From Neptunomonas japonica DSM 18939 (GTDB lineage: Bacteria > Pseudomonadota > Gammaproteobacteria > Pseudomonadales > Balneatricaceae): DNA of 64,000 bases. Where the stretch lies: contig NZ_KE383916.1 of NCBI RefSeq assembly GCF_000422765.1, forward strand, positions 146,624-210,623. The letters run 5' to 3'. Position 1 is the first letter of the stretch. Each line of letters starts with the position of its first letter. This document shows, in pieces, positions 38,592-49,475 of the stretch. The notes under the pieces were generated by a model that did not search any database, was not told the origin of the DNA, and saw only the letters and a program-made list of their open reading frames with translations. Both the position numbers and the translations under genes were made by a program.

Positions 38592-38807
38592 TTAGTACAT
38601 GCGTACGCGACGTGAAATATCACGGGATACTTTCTTAGCATGACGCTTAACAGCTGCTGCTGCTTTACGCTTACGAACAGATGTTGGTTTTTCGTAGAAT
38701 TCACGCTTACGTACTTCAGCTAGAACACCAGCTTTTTCGCAAGAACGTTTGAAACGACGAAGTGCAACGTCAAATGGCTCGTTATCTTTTACTTTTACTG
38801 CAGGCAT
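38592..38807 (-). CDS. rpsU: 30S ribosomal protein S21
   Basis: A 71-residue, highly basic protein ([21 protein letters not shown] start, [14 protein letters not shown] near the end), the full length of bacterial S21. It binds near the anti-Shine-Dalgarno end of 16S rRNA and helps initiation. It is the first gene of rpsU-yqeY-dnaG-rpoD, with a near-consensus promoter 66 bases upstream and AGGT as ribosome binding site. Confidence 0.98.
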   Translation of the reverse strand: MPAVKVKDNEPFDVALRRFKRSCEKAGVLAEVRKREFYEKPTSVRKRKAAAAVKRHAKKVSRDISRRVRMY

Positions 38808-38872
38808 GTTTATTTAACCTAAATCTATTGATATAAACCCACTCAAGAGGATGTTCTCAAATGAGGCGCTAA

Positions 38873-38901
38873 ATTTTAAGGCCAAGCGTATTAATTGTCA
38901 A
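38873..38901 (-). promoter_or_regulatory. Sigma-70 promoter of the rpsU-yqeY-dnaG-rpoD operon
   Basis: Read on the minus strand: -35 TTGACA (38896-38901), a 17-base spacer, -10 TAAAAT (38873-38878). The -35 is perfect consensus and the -10 matches at 5 of 6. The -10 lies 65 bases before the rpsU ATG, in the gap shared with the divergent tsaD gene. Confidence 0.85.
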
Positions 38902-38979
38902 AGTGATATTCGTGTAATTGTGCGATAGATAAGTGATAATGCAGTTGTTCTTAGGTATTTAATTGAGTGATAAGTAAAG

Positions 38980-40008
38980 ATGATAGTGTTGGGAATTGAA
39001 ACCTCTTGTGATGAGACGGGTGTGGCTCTTTATGATCATGAGAAAGGCTTGCTGGCAGATACTCTCTATAGCCAAGTAGCGATGCATTCTGAGTACGGTG
39101 GTGTTGTACCTGAGTTGGCGTCGCGAGACCATATTCGCAAACTATTACCATTGGTAACTGAAACACTAAAGTTGGCAAATTTAAAAGCAGCTGATATAGG
39201 CGCTGTTGCCTATACGGCAGGTCCTGGATTAGTTGGTGCGTTGATGGTAGGAGCGGCTACCGGTCGATCCATGGCGATGGGGTGGGGAGTGCCGGCTATT
39301 GGTGTGCACCATATGGAAGGGCATCTACTTGCCCCTATGCTGGAAGATAACCCGCCGACCTTCCCATTTGTCGCGCTTTTAGTCAGTGGGGGGCATACAC
39401 AGCTCGTTAAAGTTGAAGGCATTGGTCAGTACCAGTTGCTTGGTGAGTCGTTAGATGATGCCGCCGGTGAAGCTTTTGATAAAGCGGCTAAAATGCTGGG
39501 TTTAGATTATCCGGGTGGACCATTAATTGCTAAGCTTGCTCAAAAAGGAGATCGTACTCGGTTGCGCTTTCCTCGCCCAATGACAGATAGGCCAGGGTTG
39601 GATTTTAGCTTTTCCGGTTTAAAAACATTTACGATGAACACCATTCGTGATCATAAAGTTGATGGGCTGTTATCTGATGTGGATAAAGCTGATATCGCAG
39701 CTGCATTTGAAGAAGCCACTGTGGATACTTTAGCTATTAAGTGCCGCCGCGCTTTGCAGCAGACAGGATTGAAGCAGCTTATTATTGCTGGTGGTGTCAG
39801 TGCTAATCAACGCTTGCGCGACGGCCTGGAAAAAATGGTTAAAAAGGAAAAGTCCCAACTCTTTTATGCGCGACAGGAGTTTTGTACCGATAACGGCGCT
39901 ATGATTGCCTACGCTGGTTGCCAGCGTTTGCTTGCAGGGCAATCTAGTGACTTGATGATTGAAGCTAAGCCACGTTGGGCAATGGATCTTTTGGAATCGT
40001 GTCGTTAG
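38980..40008 (+). CDS. tsaD: tRNA N6-threonylcarbamoyladenosine transferase subunit TsaD
   Basis: A 342-residue ASKHA-fold protein that, with TsaB and TsaE, moves threonylcarbamoyl to A37 of ANN-decoding tRNAs. Metal-binding His111 and His115 are in HHMEGH, and the N-terminal [10 protein letters not shown] is the phosphate loop. It is divergent from rpsU, the usual gammaproteobacterial order. It heads a tsaD-folB-folK run. Confidence 0.97.
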   Translation: MIVLGIETSCDETGVALYDHEKGLLADTLYSQVAMHSEYGGVVPELASRDHIRKLLPLVTETLKLANLKAADIGAVAYTAGPGLVGALMVGAATGRSMAMGWGVPAIGVHHMEGHLLAPMLEDNPPTFPFVALLVSGGHTQLVKVEGIGQYQLLGESLDDAAGEAFDKAAKMLGLDYPGGPLIAKLAQKGDRTRLRFPRPMTDRPGLDFSFSGLKTFTMNTIRDHKVDGLLSDVDKADIAAAFEEATVDTLAIKCRRALQQTGLKQLIIAGGVSANQRLRDGLEKMVKKEKSQLFYARQEFCTDNGAMIAYAGCQRLLAGQSSDLMIEAKPRWAMDLLESCR

Positions 40009-40050
40009 TTTAATACGAATTGAATATTTGATAAATCAGGTGGTAGTTGC

Positions 40051-40407
40051 GTGGATATTGTTTATATCAGGTCCTTACAGGTGGAAACGGTCATTGGTAT
40101 TTATGACTGGGAGAGGGAAATTCGCCAAGCTGTCGTATTGGATTTGGAGATGGGTACTGATATTCGGCAAGCAGCACTCACTGAAGATATTGAAAGTACA
40201 CTAAATTATAAAAGTGTTTGTGATCGTTTGATCGAGTTTATAAGCAGCAGTGAATTTCTGTTGGTTGAGACGATGGCAGAAGAAATTGCGGCACTTGTAA
40301 TGCAAGAGTTTAACGTACCTTGGATTAAACTCAGTTTAGGTAAACCAACGGCTATTCCTGAAGCAGCCAGTGTCGGTGTTATCATCGAAAGAGGAGCGCC
40401 TCTTTGA
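40051..40407 (+). CDS. folB: Dihydroneopterin aldolase FolB
   Basis: A 118-residue enzyme of folate synthesis that cleaves dihydroneopterin to 6-hydroxymethyl-dihydropterin and glycolaldehyde. Typical features are the start DIVYIRSLQVETVIGIYDWE, a central LNYKSVCDRL, and the KPTAIPEAASVGV end. GTG at 40051. It is followed immediately by folK, the next step of the pathway, with a 4-base overlap. Confidence 0.94.
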   Translation: MDIVYIRSLQVETVIGIYDWEREIRQAVVLDLEMGTDIRQAALTEDIESTLNYKSVCDRLIEFISSSEFLLVETMAEEIAALVMQEFNVPWIKLSLGKPTAIPEAASVGVIIERGAPL

Positions 40408-40928
40408 TTTCTCGTGTGTATTTAAGTATTGGCAGCAATATTGAGCGCTATCACCATGTGGCGGCGGGTTTGGATAAACTGGAGATGCTTTTCTCTCCGT
40501 TAATTATCTCTTCTGTTTATGAAAGTGAAGCAGTAGGTTTTAACGGGAATCCATTTTTAAACTTGGTAGTTGGCTTAGATACCGAGTTGAGCGTGGGTGC
40601 TCTATTACACGTGCTTAAAGGCATTGAAGATGATAATGGGCGTGTGCGTGGTGGGCCTAAGTTTGCTCCTCGTACATTGGATGTAGATATTTTAACCTTC
40701 GGCACTCAAATAGGTGTTGTTGATAAGGTTCAGTTGCCCCGAGATGAAATTCTCACCAATGCATTTGTTTTGTGGCCTTTATCTGAAGTCGCGCCGCTAG
40801 AGCTTCACCCGGTTGTTAATAAGTCTTATCAGGCTCTCTGGAGTGAGTATGATAAAAAGCAACAGAAGTTATGGGCTATTGATTTTCAATGGAAAGAGCA
40901 GTTGATTTCAGTTGTGAATCAGTCCTGA
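40404..40928 (+). CDS. folK: 6-hydroxymethyl-dihydropterin pyrophosphokinase FolK
   Basis: A 174-residue enzyme that transfers pyrophosphate from ATP to the pterin made by FolB. Visible motifs are SIGSNIE at the N-terminus, the pterin-site FLNLVVG, and the metal/ATP site [17 protein letters not shown] (variant of the usual RxxPRtLDlDll). The start is TTG at 40404, overlapping the folB stop (TTGA). The last 10 bases overlap the convergent cca gene. Confidence 0.92.
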   Translation: MISRVYLSIGSNIERYHHVAAGLDKLEMLFSPLIISSVYESEAVGFNGNPFLNLVVGLDTELSVGALLHVLKGIEDDNGRVRGGPKFAPRTLDVDILTFGTQIGVVDKVQLPRDEILTNAFVLWPLSEVAPLELHPVVNKSYQALWSEYDKKQQKLWAIDFQWKEQLISVVNQS

Positions 40929-42034
40929 CACATTTCTAATTGCAGGCGCTTTAACTCACTTCCTAGAGCAGCTCCTTTATAGCCTTTCTTGATCAGTTCT
41001 TGAGGATTAATACCTTTTAACTTAGTCAGGAGGGCTTCCAGCTTTTCAGTTTCTAATTTCTCTTGATATAGCGCTAGGCTTAGTAACTGGCATGCCTCTA
41101 ATATTGGACTAATACGCTCAGGGCGGCGAAGTAAATCAAGTGCTTGAATGAGAGAGAGTTTCTGTTCTGCGTTTGATACTTTCCATTGATGCAGAGCTAT
41201 GATGGCTTTACGTACATGGGCTGCTAAATCCCTATAATGGTTCGGTGTTTTTAGTTGTTGGCAAAAGTTGCGTAACTCACTTTCTGGATCGGTTTCATTC
41301 ATAAAACACAGTGAAGACAATGACGCAAAGCGGACCGCTTTGCTTGTGCTCTTGGAAAATGATTTTTGCAAAGAAGCGGCTTCTTGTGAGCCAATGAGCA
41401 GAGCGAAGCGTGGAAAGAGAGTATTGAGTGCGTGGGTATCATGGAGTACTTGGAAAAAAATGAGCGGGGATGTTTCGCCAAGAGCGCGCTCCATTTCTTG
41501 CCAGACTCGTTCCCGAGTTAAGTGCTCTAATTCGTCACTGGCTGATATATCTTGCATTAACCCTAATGTTTCAGAGGCGAGAGTAAAGCCCAGGTGAGCA
41601 TAGCGTGCTGCGAAGCGAGCAACTCGCAAAACACGAAGAGGGTCTTCGCTAAAGGCCGGAGATACATGGCGTAAAATTTTGGAGGTTAAATCTTTTTGGC
41701 CACCGTACGGGTCAAATATCTGTCCATCATCCGACTGCGCCATGGCATTAATGGTTAGGTCGCGGCGCGAAAGATCTTCTTCTAAAGTTACATCGGGGCT
41801 AGCGTGATATTGAAACCCGCTATAGCCTTTACCGCTCTTGCGTTCGGTGCGGGCCAGGGCGTACTCTTCGCCGCTTGTTGGGTGGATAAAAACAGGAAAG
41901 TCACTGCCGACAGGCTTGTATTTGTGCTCTATCATCTCTTGAGGGGTGGCGCCGACAACAACCCAGTCTTTATCATAAACTGGGTAGTTAAGAAGCTTGT
42001 CTCTAACGGCGCCGCCTACAAGGTATATTTTCAT
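40919..42034 (-). CDS. cca: CCA-adding tRNA nucleotidyltransferase (no HD domain)
   Basis: A 371-residue class II nucleotidyltransferase that builds or repairs the tRNA 3' CCA end. It has GGAVRD at residues 7-12, the metal-binding Asp21/Asp23 in [20 protein letters not shown] at about 89 and the [15 protein letters not shown] neck. E. coli-type Cca is about 410 residues, with an HD phosphohydrolase domain; this protein is shorter and the expected HDxGK signature is not present. The tail overlaps folK by 10 bases on the opposite strand. Confidence 0.93.
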   Translation of the reverse strand: MKIYLVGGAVRDKLLNYPVYDKDWVVVGATPQEMIEHKYKPVGSDFPVFIHPTSGEEYALARTERKSGKGYSGFQYHASPDVTLEEDLSRRDLTINAMAQSDDGQIFDPYGGQKDLTSKILRHVSPAFSEDPLRVLRVARFAARYAHLGFTLASETLGLMQDISASDELEHLTRERVWQEMERALGETSPLIFFQVLHDTHALNTLFPRFALLIGSQEAASLQKSFSKSTSKAVRFASLSSLCFMNETDPESELRNFCQQLKTPNHYRDLAAHVRKAIIALHQWKVSNAEQKLSLIQALDLLRRPERISPILEACQLLSLALYQEKLETEKLEALLTKLKGINPQELIKKGYKGAALGSELKRLQLEMCQD

Positions 42035-42044
42035 AGTGAGCCTG

Positions 42045-42362
42045 TTATGCTTCTATTTTATCAGGATGGGATGCGGACCAAGCTTCAAATCCTCCATCAA
42101 GGCTGCTAACTTGCTCAAAGCCTTGTTTCGCTAAGTAATCTGCTGCTGATTGGCTGCTAATGCCGTGATAGCAACAAACAATCAATGGTGTTTCAAACTC
42201 AGCAGCCATCATAAATTCATGCAGGTTGTCATTAGATAGGTTAAAAGCGCCAGGAATATGACCTTGTTGGAAGCTTTGTGCATCTCTAATGTCAGCAATA
42301 ACAGCGCCTTTATCTAGCCATTCAATGGCTTGTGCAGAACTAATACAAATATACTGACTCAT
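42045..42362 (-). CDS. glpE: Single-domain rhodanese GlpE
   Basis: A 105-residue rhodanese that moves sulfane sulfur from thiosulfate to acceptors such as cyanide or thioredoxin. The active-site cysteine is Cys64 in CYHGISS, with the rhodanese HIPGAFNLS motif at residues 35-43. It is a cytoplasmic protein without signal peptide. It lies 10 bases before cca and 15 bases after apaH on the same strand, so it may belong to the lptD-apaH unit. Confidence 0.88.
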   Translation of the reverse strand: MSQYICISSAQAIEWLDKGAVIADIRDAQSFQQGHIPGAFNLSNDNLHEFMMAAEFETPLIVCCYHGISSQSAADYLAKQGFEQVSSLDGGFEAWSASHPDKIEA

Positions 42363-42377
42363 GATAATTATCCGGTT

Positions 42378-43199
42378 CTAAAAAGTGTTTTTTTGTAAGC
42401 TGGGTGTTTCAAAGTAAGCTAAGTCATCTAATCGAAATGCCGTTAGCTTTTCGCCCCAAATGCAGCCTGTATCCAATGCATAAGTATTAGCCGTACCGGT
42501 TTTTCCTTGTAATGCCGCCCAGTGCCCAAAAACAATAGGCTGCTTGGCCGTTTTTCTATTATCGTGCTTGTACCATGGAAGGAAGCCATTCGGTTGGGTT
42601 TCCAAGCCGCCCTTTGACGCAAACTCAAGTTCATTTTGCGAAGTGCAAAAGCGCATACGTGTGAAGTAATTAGTGATCAGGCGAAGACGATCCCAACCGC
42701 CGAGTTGATTGCTCCATACTTTGGGGCTGTTGCCGTACATGTGCTCAAAAAACATTGTTGCTTGGGGCGACTTCAGAATGCTTTCTACTTCATTGGCTAG
42801 TTGTTGTGCTTTTGAAATAGACCAGCGAGGCGGAATACCCGCATGTACCATTGTAAAGTTAAGGCTTGTATCTGAATGTAATAATGGTTGTTGCTGTAAC
42901 CAGTGCATTAGCTCGTTGCGGTCTGGAGCATTCAGAACTGCGTCAAGCGTATCACTCTTTTTTTTCTTTATCGCACCGTTATGAATAGCAAGTAGGTGAA
43001 GGTCATGATTGCCAAGAACGCTAACGGCTTGGCTGCCTAGATGTTTAATGAAACGTAACGTTTCTAATGATTTAGGGCCTCTGTTTACTAGGTCACCACA
43101 TATCCAAAGCGTGTCATTCTTATTGAAGCTGATGACTTCTAAAAGGTTTTGTAGTTCATCGAAACAGCCTTGAATATCACCGATAGCATAAGTCGCCAT
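42378..43199 (-). CDS. apaH: Symmetrical diadenosine tetraphosphatase ApaH
   Basis: A 273-residue metallophosphatase that splits Ap4A into two ADP and removes Np4N caps from RNA. Phosphoesterase motifs are GDIQGCFDEL (residues 7-16), GDLVNRGPKS (about 35-44) and GNHDLHLL (about 62). The end of the rsmA-apaG-apaH group, 28 bases after apaG; the order is the same as in E. coli. Confidence 0.95.
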   Translation of the reverse strand: MATYAIGDIQGCFDELQNLLEVISFNKNDTLWICGDLVNRGPKSLETLRFIKHLGSQAVSVLGNHDLHLLAIHNGAIKKKKSDTLDAVLNAPDRNELMHWLQQQPLLHSDTSLNFTMVHAGIPPRWSISKAQQLANEVESILKSPQATMFFEHMYGNSPKVWSNQLGGWDRLRLITNYFTRMRFCTSQNELEFASKGGLETQPNGFLPWYKHDNRKTAKQPIVFGHWAALQGKTGTANTYALDTGCIWGEKLTAFRLDDLAYFETPSLQKNTF

Positions 43200-43227
43200 G
43201 CATTACCTTTTATTAATCCAGAGACCT

Positions 43228-43614
43228 TCAGTGTAGGGCGTTTGGCTGTGCTAGTGTGAATGCTGGGATGGGAGCATTGAAACGCTCTCCCTCAGACGTT
43301 TCCATCGTGTAGTGGCCAAACATACTGCCAACCCGCGTGGCTAAAACAGTGCCGCTAGTATATTGATAGCTACCGTTAGGTTGGATTAGTGGCTGTTCTC
43401 CTACAACACCTTCGCCTTCAATTTCTTGTACATGCTCATTGCCGTCAGTAACAACCCAGCGGCGGCTTAGTAGCTGCACTGCTTGGCTGTATTCATTGGT
43501 AATGGTTATATTGTAAGAGAACACAAAGCGATGTGATTCTGGATCCGATTGCTGAGGAAGAAAGCGGGTCTCAATATCTATCTTTATTTGTGTGCTGGGG
43601 TCAAGTTGATCCAT
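43228..43614 (-). CDS. apaG: ApaG/CorD family protein
   Basis: A 128-residue beta-sandwich (DUF525) protein. Characteristic parts are the YNITITNEYSQAVQLLSRRW stretch and the C-terminal PNGSYQYTSGTVL...GSMFGHY. The molecular function in bacteria is unclear; an ion-homeostasis role was proposed for CorD. It is encoded between rsmA and apaH in the standard order. Confidence 0.94.
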   Translation of the reverse strand: MDQLDPSTQIKIDIETRFLPQQSDPESHRFVFSYNITITNEYSQAVQLLSRRWVVTDGNEHVQEIEGEGVVGEQPLIQPNGSYQYTSGTVLATRVGSMFGHYTMETSEGERFNAPIPAFTLAQPNALH

Positions 43615-43630
43615 ATAAGCTCTGTTATCT

Positions 43631-44434
43631 CTATTGTGGCGTCAAAAAATCAGCAATGGTAATAAAGTCCTTTAACGATAAACGTTCTGGACGTAGCGAA
43701 GGATCGATATTAAGTGATTCTAGTTGCTCTGTGCTGATGATCTCTTTTACGTTATTACGCAGTGTTTTACGACGGTGAGCGAAAGAGGTTTTGACAATCT
43801 GTTTTAGTAAAACAGGGTCTTTTGCTACAAAAGGAAGCGTCTTATGAGGGGTTAGTCGCACAATAGCAGAGTCTACTTTAGGGACCGGGTTAAACGCTTC
43901 TGGTGGAACAATAAATAAAGGTTCAACATCGCAATAATACTGCGCCATAATGCCTAGACGCCCGTAATTATTTTCACCTGTTTTTGCGGCTAGTCGGTCA
44001 ACAACTTCCTTTTGTAACATGAAGTGCATATCTAAAATGTCGCCAGAGTGGCTTAATAAATGAAAGATTAGCTGTGTAGAAATATTGTAAGGTAAGTTGC
44101 CAACAATTCTTAGCGGGCGGCCATCCTCGCATAAGCTTTTGAAATCAAACTTCATTGCGTCAGCTTCGAAAATTTGGAATTTATCTTCGTATCTAAAAAA
44201 CTTAGTGCGCAAGATAGGTGGCAAGTCTCTATCTAGTTCAATAGCATCGAGTGCTCCAGCTTCTGCTAGGATTTCTTCTGTTAAAGCACCAAGACCCGGA
44301 CCAATTTCAACCATGTGGTCGCTAGGGTGGGGGGCTATTGATCGAATGATTTGCCTAATAATCCCTTGATCTTGTAGAAAGTTTTGACCAAAGCGTTTTC
44401 GGGCTTTATGCATAGCGGGTTGTTTATTGCTCAT
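43631..44434 (-). CDS. rsmA: 16S rRNA dimethyladenosine methyltransferase RsmA (KsgA)
   Basis: A 267-residue SAM-dependent enzyme that dimethylates A1518 and A1519 of 16S rRNA in late 30S assembly. KRFGQNFL at the N-terminus, SAM motif [12 protein letters not shown] and catalytic NLPYNIS are visible. ATG at 44434 gives the normal start ([17 protein letters not shown]) and has AAAGAG upstream; an in-frame start at 44473 would add 13 atypical residues. The start overlaps the pdxA end by 11 bases. Confidence 0.96.
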   Translation of the reverse strand: MSNKQPAMHKARKRFGQNFLQDQGIIRQIIRSIAPHPSDHMVEIGPGLGALTEEILAEAGALDAIELDRDLPPILRTKFFRYEDKFQIFEADAMKFDFKSLCEDGRPLRIVGNLPYNISTQLIFHLLSHSGDILDMHFMLQKEVVDRLAAKTGENNYGRLGIMAQYYCDVEPLFIVPPEAFNPVPKVDSAIVRLTPHKTLPFVAKDPVLLKQIVKTSFAHRRKTLRNNVKEIISTEQLESLNIDPSLRPERLSLKDFITIADFLTPQ

Positions 44435-45431
44435 GAAGACTCTTTGACTTGTTGCGTGACATCTCGCCCGCATAATGAATAGCTAGCGTTAAGCTGCCAG
44501 TATCTGCTTTACCTGTTCCTGCAAGATCTAAGGCTGTTCCATGATCAACAGAGGTTCTTATAATAGGCATGCCAAGTGTAATGTTGACGGCATTGCCAAA
44601 ACCTTTGTATTTCAGTACGGGTAGGCCTTGATCGTGATACATAGCCAGCACAGTATCGCATTGGTCTAAATATTTAGATGTGAATAGTGTGTCGGCCGGT
44701 AGAGGTCCTTGTAGCTGGTAACCTTTACTACGTAATTCTTCGAGAACAGGTTCAATGGTATCGATCTCTTCTCTTCCCATGTGGCCGTTTTCACCAGCAT
44801 GCGGGTTGAGGCCTGATACGATTATTCTGGGGTTTTCAATACCAAATGTGTGCACCAGATCGTGCTGTAATACTTCAATTATATCGCGCAGTAAGGGCTG
44901 CGTCACAGCTGTTGCAACTTGGCTAAGAGGGATGTGAGTGGTGACCAAAGCAACTCTCAATCCTTCTGTTGCAAGCATCATGACTACTTTTTTGGTATCA
45001 GTAAGCTCTTCTAAGAACTCAGTATGACCTGAAAAAGCGATGCCCGCATCGTTAATGATTCCTTTATGGACAGGTGCTGTCACCATGGCATCGAATTGGC
45101 CATTCATGCAGCCGTTCACAGCAAGTGTTAATGTTTCAAGAACATATGTGGCGTTTTCGCTGTCTAGCTCACCCGGCGTAGCGGTTCTGCTTAATTCAAC
45201 AGGCAATAATTTAATTGTTCTTGCTTGCGTTGGTGATGGGTCATCTTCTGCATTAAACTTTTCGATTACGATGGGTAAATCTAATTGGCGAGCGCGAGCA
45301 TAGAGTAGTTCGGGATCGCAAATAGCAATCAGTTCATCAGAATGCGAGTTCTGTGCTATCTGAATGATTAGATCTGGGCCAATACCTGCCGGTTCCCCGG
45401 CAGTAATAGCGAGTCGTTTGCAGAGTGTCAT
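44424..45431 (-). CDS. pdxA: 4-hydroxythreonine-4-phosphate dehydrogenase PdxA
   Basis: A 335-residue enzyme of pyridoxal phosphate synthesis (DXP-dependent route) that oxidises 4-phosphohydroxy-threonine with NAD. Features are the N-terminal [21 protein letters not shown], the metal-site histidine in [10 protein letters not shown] and the C-terminal [17 protein letters not shown]. The usual length is about 330. It shares one base with the surA stop codon and overlaps rsmA. Confidence 0.97.
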   Translation of the reverse strand: MTLCKRLAITAGEPAGIGPDLIIQIAQNSHSDELIAICDPELLYARARQLDLPIVIEKFNAEDDPSPTQARTIKLLPVELSRTATPGELDSENATYVLETLTLAVNGCMNGQFDAMVTAPVHKGIINDAGIAFSGHTEFLEELTDTKKVVMMLATEGLRVALVTTHIPLSQVATAVTQPLLRDIIEVLQHDLVHTFGIENPRIIVSGLNPHAGENGHMGREEIDTIEPVLEELRSKGYQLQGPLPADTLFTSKYLDQCDTVLAMYHDQGLPVLKYKGFGNAVNITLGMPIIRTSVDHGTALDLAGTGKADTGSLTLAIHYAGEMSRNKSKSLHEQ

Positions 45432-46729
45432 TATTGTTTAATCTCAACATAAGCTGCTGAACGCATTTCGCGAATCCAGTTACCTAGCTCTTCCGTAAAT
45501 TTGCGTTTACTAATGGTTGCTTTGGCTTGAGATTCTAATAATTTCTCGCCCATATCTTGAGTGCGTCGATCTTGGACCTCAAGAATATGCCAGCCAAAAC
45601 GAGATTCAAAAGGAGCGCTAACTTCATCGATAGAGGTGCGAGCCATCACTTGCTCAAACTCAGGTACCATTTGCCCAGGGGTCGCCCAATTAAGGTCTCC
45701 ACCTTCTGAGCCACTGGCAGGGTCATCGCTCAGTTCTTTAGCTAAAACAGAGAAAGATTCACCGTCTTGAATACGAGTGTAGAGTCGCTGAATTAGTTTT
45801 TGTGTTTGTGCCGGTGTGCGGATTTCACTAGGTTTTAATAAAATGTGACGAACTTTGGTTTGGTTCACAAGCTGAACCTTGCCTCCGCGTTTATCTCTGA
45901 GTTGAGTGATGTAAAAGCCACTAGGCGCCTTGACCGGAGCACTTATATCACCAGGCTTCATGTCGGTAACAACAGCCGCTAGTTTTTCAGGTAGCTCTGT
46001 ACTTTTTCTCCAGCCTAAGTCGCCACCATTGAGTGCGTTAGGAGCACTAGAGGCGGCGATAGCCATTTCTGCAAAATCGGCATTGCCCATCAATGTTTGA
46101 TGGATTGAGTTGGCTTTTGCCTCAGCTGCTTGGATTTGCTCTGCAGATGCCTGCTCTGGGATGCCGATTAAAATGATGCTGAGCAGTAACTCTGTTTGAT
46201 TGGCAGTGGCTGCATCAGATTTTAGGAAGTTCTTTATTTCTAGATCTGAGACGCGGATGCGGCGGCTAACATTGCTTTGTTGAACTTGTGCGATGAGCAT
46301 TTCTCGACGAATCTGCTCACGTGCTGCAGTATAGTCCTGGCCTTCAGCAAGTAGTGCCTCTCTAAATTGAACCAGTGTCATGCCATTACGACTGGCAATA
46401 TTGTTGATAGCATCATTAAGCTGTCGATCGGTAATTTTGATGCCTTGCTTTTTTGCCAGTTGCAGCATGAGGTTGTCAAGCACTAGGCGGTCAAGTACTT
46501 GTGGTCCTAGTATGTTGTCAGGAGGGATTCGCTGATTTCTTGCTGTTAATTGATCACGTATAATCTGAATTCGTTGTGTGAATTCAGACTCTAGAACAAT
46601 GTCATCATTGACGATTGCAACAACGCTATCCAATTTGACAGGGGTTGCGTGTAAGTGGCTGGTCAGTATTATAGAGGCCAGTGTTACAAGGCTGAAATTA
46701 CATATTTTCATAAAGTTAGAATTGATCAT
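45431..46729 (-). CDS. surA: Periplasmic chaperone/prolyl isomerase SurA
   Basis: A 432-residue chaperone for outer-membrane proteins. Signal peptide to about ATP in SHLHATPVK, an N-terminal SurA domain ([14 protein letters not shown]), and two parvulin domains (about 170-275 and 285-385). The start is not certain: ATG 46729 has GAAGAG upstream, ATG 46711 gives a more compact signal peptide, and a longer one at 46750 lies within lptD. It overlaps the 3' end of lptD, the standard order lptD-surA-pdxA-rsmA-apaG-apaH. Confidence 0.95.
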   Translation of the reverse strand: MINSNFMKICNFSLVTLASIILTSHLHATPVKLDSVVAIVNDDIVLESEFTQRIQIIRDQLTARNQRIPPDNILGPQVLDRLVLDNLMLQLAKKQGIKITDRQLNDAINNIASRNGMTLVQFREALLAEGQDYTAAREQIRREMLIAQVQQSNVSRRIRVSDLEIKNFLKSDAATANQTELLLSIILIGIPEQASAEQIQAAEAKANSIHQTLMGNADFAEMAIAASSAPNALNGGDLGWRKSTELPEKLAAVVTDMKPGDISAPVKAPSGFYITQLRDKRGGKVQLVNQTKVRHILLKPSEIRTPAQTQKLIQRLYTRIQDGESFSVLAKELSDDPASGSEGGDLNWATPGQMVPEFEQVMARTSIDEVSAPFESRFGWHILEVQDRRTQDMGEKLLESQAKATISKRKFTEELGNWIREMRSAAYVEIKQ

Positions 46730-49409
46730 TTGTCTCTTCGCGTTGTTCAAAACCAGTTATTTTTTCGATGAAATCGGAGTCGCCGCTGCTGCCAAAACTC
46801 CCCAATCCTTTAAGGACGAACTGTAAATATAAAGCAGTGTCTTTTTCATCATTATCTTTTAACCATTGCCGTGTAATCACCCTTGTTTTCCAGCAACAGC
46901 TTTCATACTCCAAGCCGAAAGCGATATCTATACTATCACTTGTCATCCAATCATATTGCCAAACACCTAGGGTTGACCAGTTTTTACTGATAGGCCATAA
47001 AAAAGAGGCAGTGCTTTGTTCTCGAACATCTTCAGAAAAACGGTAGCTGAGGCTGATGAGTCGATCAACATCTTCTTGATACCTAGCTGCCAAGTTGTTT
47101 TCTGTATTGCGGATGTCTTCATGATTGAAGTTGGCATTAAATGTAACATTCATACGCTGGTTAGGCCGCCAGTTTACGCTGGTAGCAATATCTGAATATT
47201 TTGAAGTGCTGTCAGTTGGCGTTGTGCTGTCGAGCGATACTATACGGTCTTCGAAATAAATGGCTTGCCCAATACTGGCGCTTACTGCTTCGCGACCTTT
47301 CTGGTCTAAGAGTCGAGAGGTTAGACCAAGAGACAGTTGCTTTGTATCGCCGATACGGTCGTAACCACTGAAGCGGTTATTTCTAAAAAGTGAAGCATAG
47401 TCAAACCGGTATGTTGTGGTATCAAAATCAGGAATGGCGGACTGGTCGTGTTCTGGTACATATAAAGCGAAAAGACGGGGCTCTAATGTTTGCTGATAGC
47501 TATTGTTAAATAATTTGAAATCCCGCTCAAAAAATAGGCCTGAATCGATGCTTAGAATAGGAACACTAAGAGACGGTGAGTCGTTTAACCCATTCACTTG
47601 GTTGTTAAGAGAGTATTGAGAAAACCAAAGTTTTACCCCGGGTTTAATAAATCCGCTTGCATTGCGAAAAACAGCAGTGAGTTCTGGCTCTATGTGTAAG
47701 CGGGTGCCAGTAACTCGGTCACTTCCTGTTAATCCTGTTAAGTCTCTATCAAACTGTGTGAGCTGTCCGAGGTAGCTAGCTGTTAACCATTTTTGATCAA
47801 GAGTGGGTGTTCCAGATACTTGTATCTGTGGAAGGCGGCGATATGGACTAATGTTATCATCAATAGTTTGGTAGCTTTGCAATAACAGCTCTGTTTGCCA
47901 TTGGTTTCCAGAGTAAGTGAGTGCGCCGCTGCGATTTAAATGCACTTCTTCTGAAACACTTAGCTTGGTACCTAAGTCGTCAAAATAGTCATTGTCACTA
48001 ACGTGGAGATAATTTATATCACTTCTCCAGTTTTCGGCAGGAGTGCCTGTATGGCGTATACCTAGTAACCATCTGTTCTTATTGCTTAAGTTGTCGTCTG
48101 CTAAATAGGAGGTGTTGAGAATATTTTTTGAATAAGTATTTATATACCTGAATTCATTTTCTAGCAGTAGTCCGCGCTTTTCAAAGAAGCGAGGAGTAAG
48201 TGTGTCGTCCATATTTTCTGCTATGTTGAAATAGTAAGGAGTGTCAATATTTAGACCTTCGGATTCCGTATAGCGAATTGATGGATATAAAAAACCGGAT
48301 TGTCGTCTGTCATCGATAGGAAATCGAAAATAAGGTACATATAACACGGGCACGCCAGACAAGCGTAAAGTTGCGCTCTCTGCCCAGCCAAAGCCTTTTT
48401 CTTGGTCAATTTTTATTTTTTTAGCAGAAACCTCCCAAGTGTCAGATGTCGGTGGGCATTGCGTGTAAGTGCCTTCTTTAATGCTGATGGTTTTGTCTTC
48501 ATTGCGGGATATTTGTGCGACTGAACCGCGAATGCTGTTTTTGTATAATACGTACTGAGCATCGTCTAATGTTGTTATTTTAGTTGATGTGTTGGATTGA
48601 GCGCTCTTGCCCGTAAATAATAATCCTGGCTCTCTGTATGTGGCTCCACCAGTTAGGTTGATGAGCCCTGTTTCCCTATTGATAGTTGCCGAGTTGCTAA
48701 AGAGGCTTCGAGAACCTTGAACAATCTTTACGCTACCAGAGAGTGCGGTGCCTTGGCCTAGTTCAGTGTGAGCCTCTAATGCGTTAGCAATAATAGGTTT
48801 GAGGTTGAAGGGGACTCCATCATCCTCAGGTAATGCTGGTTCAATATAGCGACCGCTACAATGGCTAGGCGCATCTTCGGTATTTAAGTAAGGGTACCAA
48901 CCCAGATGAGCGTACGATGTATCTGGTTGTAAAGGTCTCTTTGGGGCTTTGGTGTGATTTTCTTGAGAGTTTGTTGGCGTATTGCTTTCTTTTGCCTCGG
49001 TTTGAGGTTTCGGCTGGGCTGCTGTTAAGGCGACAGGTATTGTTTGAATCGGCACAGCTCTTTTAGTGTCAGTCTTTGGATACGATGTTGCTGGCTTACT
49101 TTTTGTGGTCGCTAATTGGTTGGGGTAAGTCGCTGGAGTGTTTGTCTTTTTCGGAATGAAAGTTTGTAGTGTTTTGTTGGGTGATGCTTGTTTGGCTTCC
49201 TGGGTAAGGGTGCTTGAACAATCCCAACTGCCATTTACTTGGTTGCAGTTCCAGTTGTCTTGATTTGCTAGCGTGGGCTGGTGCTGTGCTAACAGCGCCG
49301 TTGTTATAGCAATACTGAGCTTGTGCGAAGTGTGTTTAAAAAAAGACATTCCAGAAATTCCATTAACGGATAAACGGCCAGTATATTTAGCGATAGACTC
49401 TTTATTCAT
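46716..49409 (-). CDS. lptD: LPS-assembly outer membrane protein LptD
   Basis: The outer-membrane barrel that, with LptE, inserts LPS in the outer leaflet. Signal peptide region ends near TLANQ; a Pro/Thr/Lys-rich stretch (unusual length, about 100 residues) precedes the OstA jellyroll, then the barrel. Cysteines for the inter-domain disulfides are in WNCNQVNGSWDCS near the N-terminus and the Cys-Cys pair in ESCCWK near the C-terminus. ATG 49409 is chosen (897 residues); the open frame extends to 49484, but that would overlap the divergent amgK start. ATG 49349 is another option. Confidence 0.94.
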   Translation of the reverse strand: MNKESIAKYTGRLSVNGISGMSFFKHTSHKLSIAITTALLAQHQPTLANQDNWNCNQVNGSWDCSSTLTQEAKQASPNKTLQTFIPKKTNTPATYPNQLATTKSKPATSYPKTDTKRAVPIQTIPVALTAAQPKPQTEAKESNTPTNSQENHTKAPKRPLQPDTSYAHLGWYPYLNTEDAPSHCSGRYIEPALPEDDGVPFNLKPIIANALEAHTELGQGTALSGSVKIVQGSRSLFSNSATINRETGLINLTGGATYREPGLLFTGKSAQSNTSTKITTLDDAQYVLYKNSIRGSVAQISRNEDKTISIKEGTYTQCPPTSDTWEVSAKKIKIDQEKGFGWAESATLRLSGVPVLYVPYFRFPIDDRRQSGFLYPSIRYTESEGLNIDTPYYFNIAENMDDTLTPRFFEKRGLLLENEFRYINTYSKNILNTSYLADDNLSNKNRWLLGIRHTGTPAENWRSDINYLHVSDNDYFDDLGTKLSVSEEVHLNRSGALTYSGNQWQTELLLQSYQTIDDNISPYRRLPQIQVSGTPTLDQKWLTASYLGQLTQFDRDLTGLTGSDRVTGTRLHIEPELTAVFRNASGFIKPGVKLWFSQYSLNNQVNGLNDSPSLSVPILSIDSGLFFERDFKLFNNSYQQTLEPRLFALYVPEHDQSAIPDFDTTTYRFDYASLFRNNRFSGYDRIGDTKQLSLGLTSRLLDQKGREAVSASIGQAIYFEDRIVSLDSTTPTDSTSKYSDIATSVNWRPNQRMNVTFNANFNHEDIRNTENNLAARYQEDVDRLISLSYRFSEDVREQSTASFLWPISKNWSTLGVWQYDWMTSDSIDIAFGLEYESCCWKTRVITRQWLKDNDEKDTALYLQFVLKGLGSFGSSGDSDFIEKITGFEQREETNDQF

Positions 49410-49475
49410 TTGTGTAACTGGCAAAGTCTGGAATAATAAACATTCAAACGATGATGTACCAGAGGAATCAGCACA

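Noticed and set aside
40919-40928. Functional antisense overlap of folK and cca
   Set aside because: A 10-base tail overlap of convergent genes is common and needs no special explanation.
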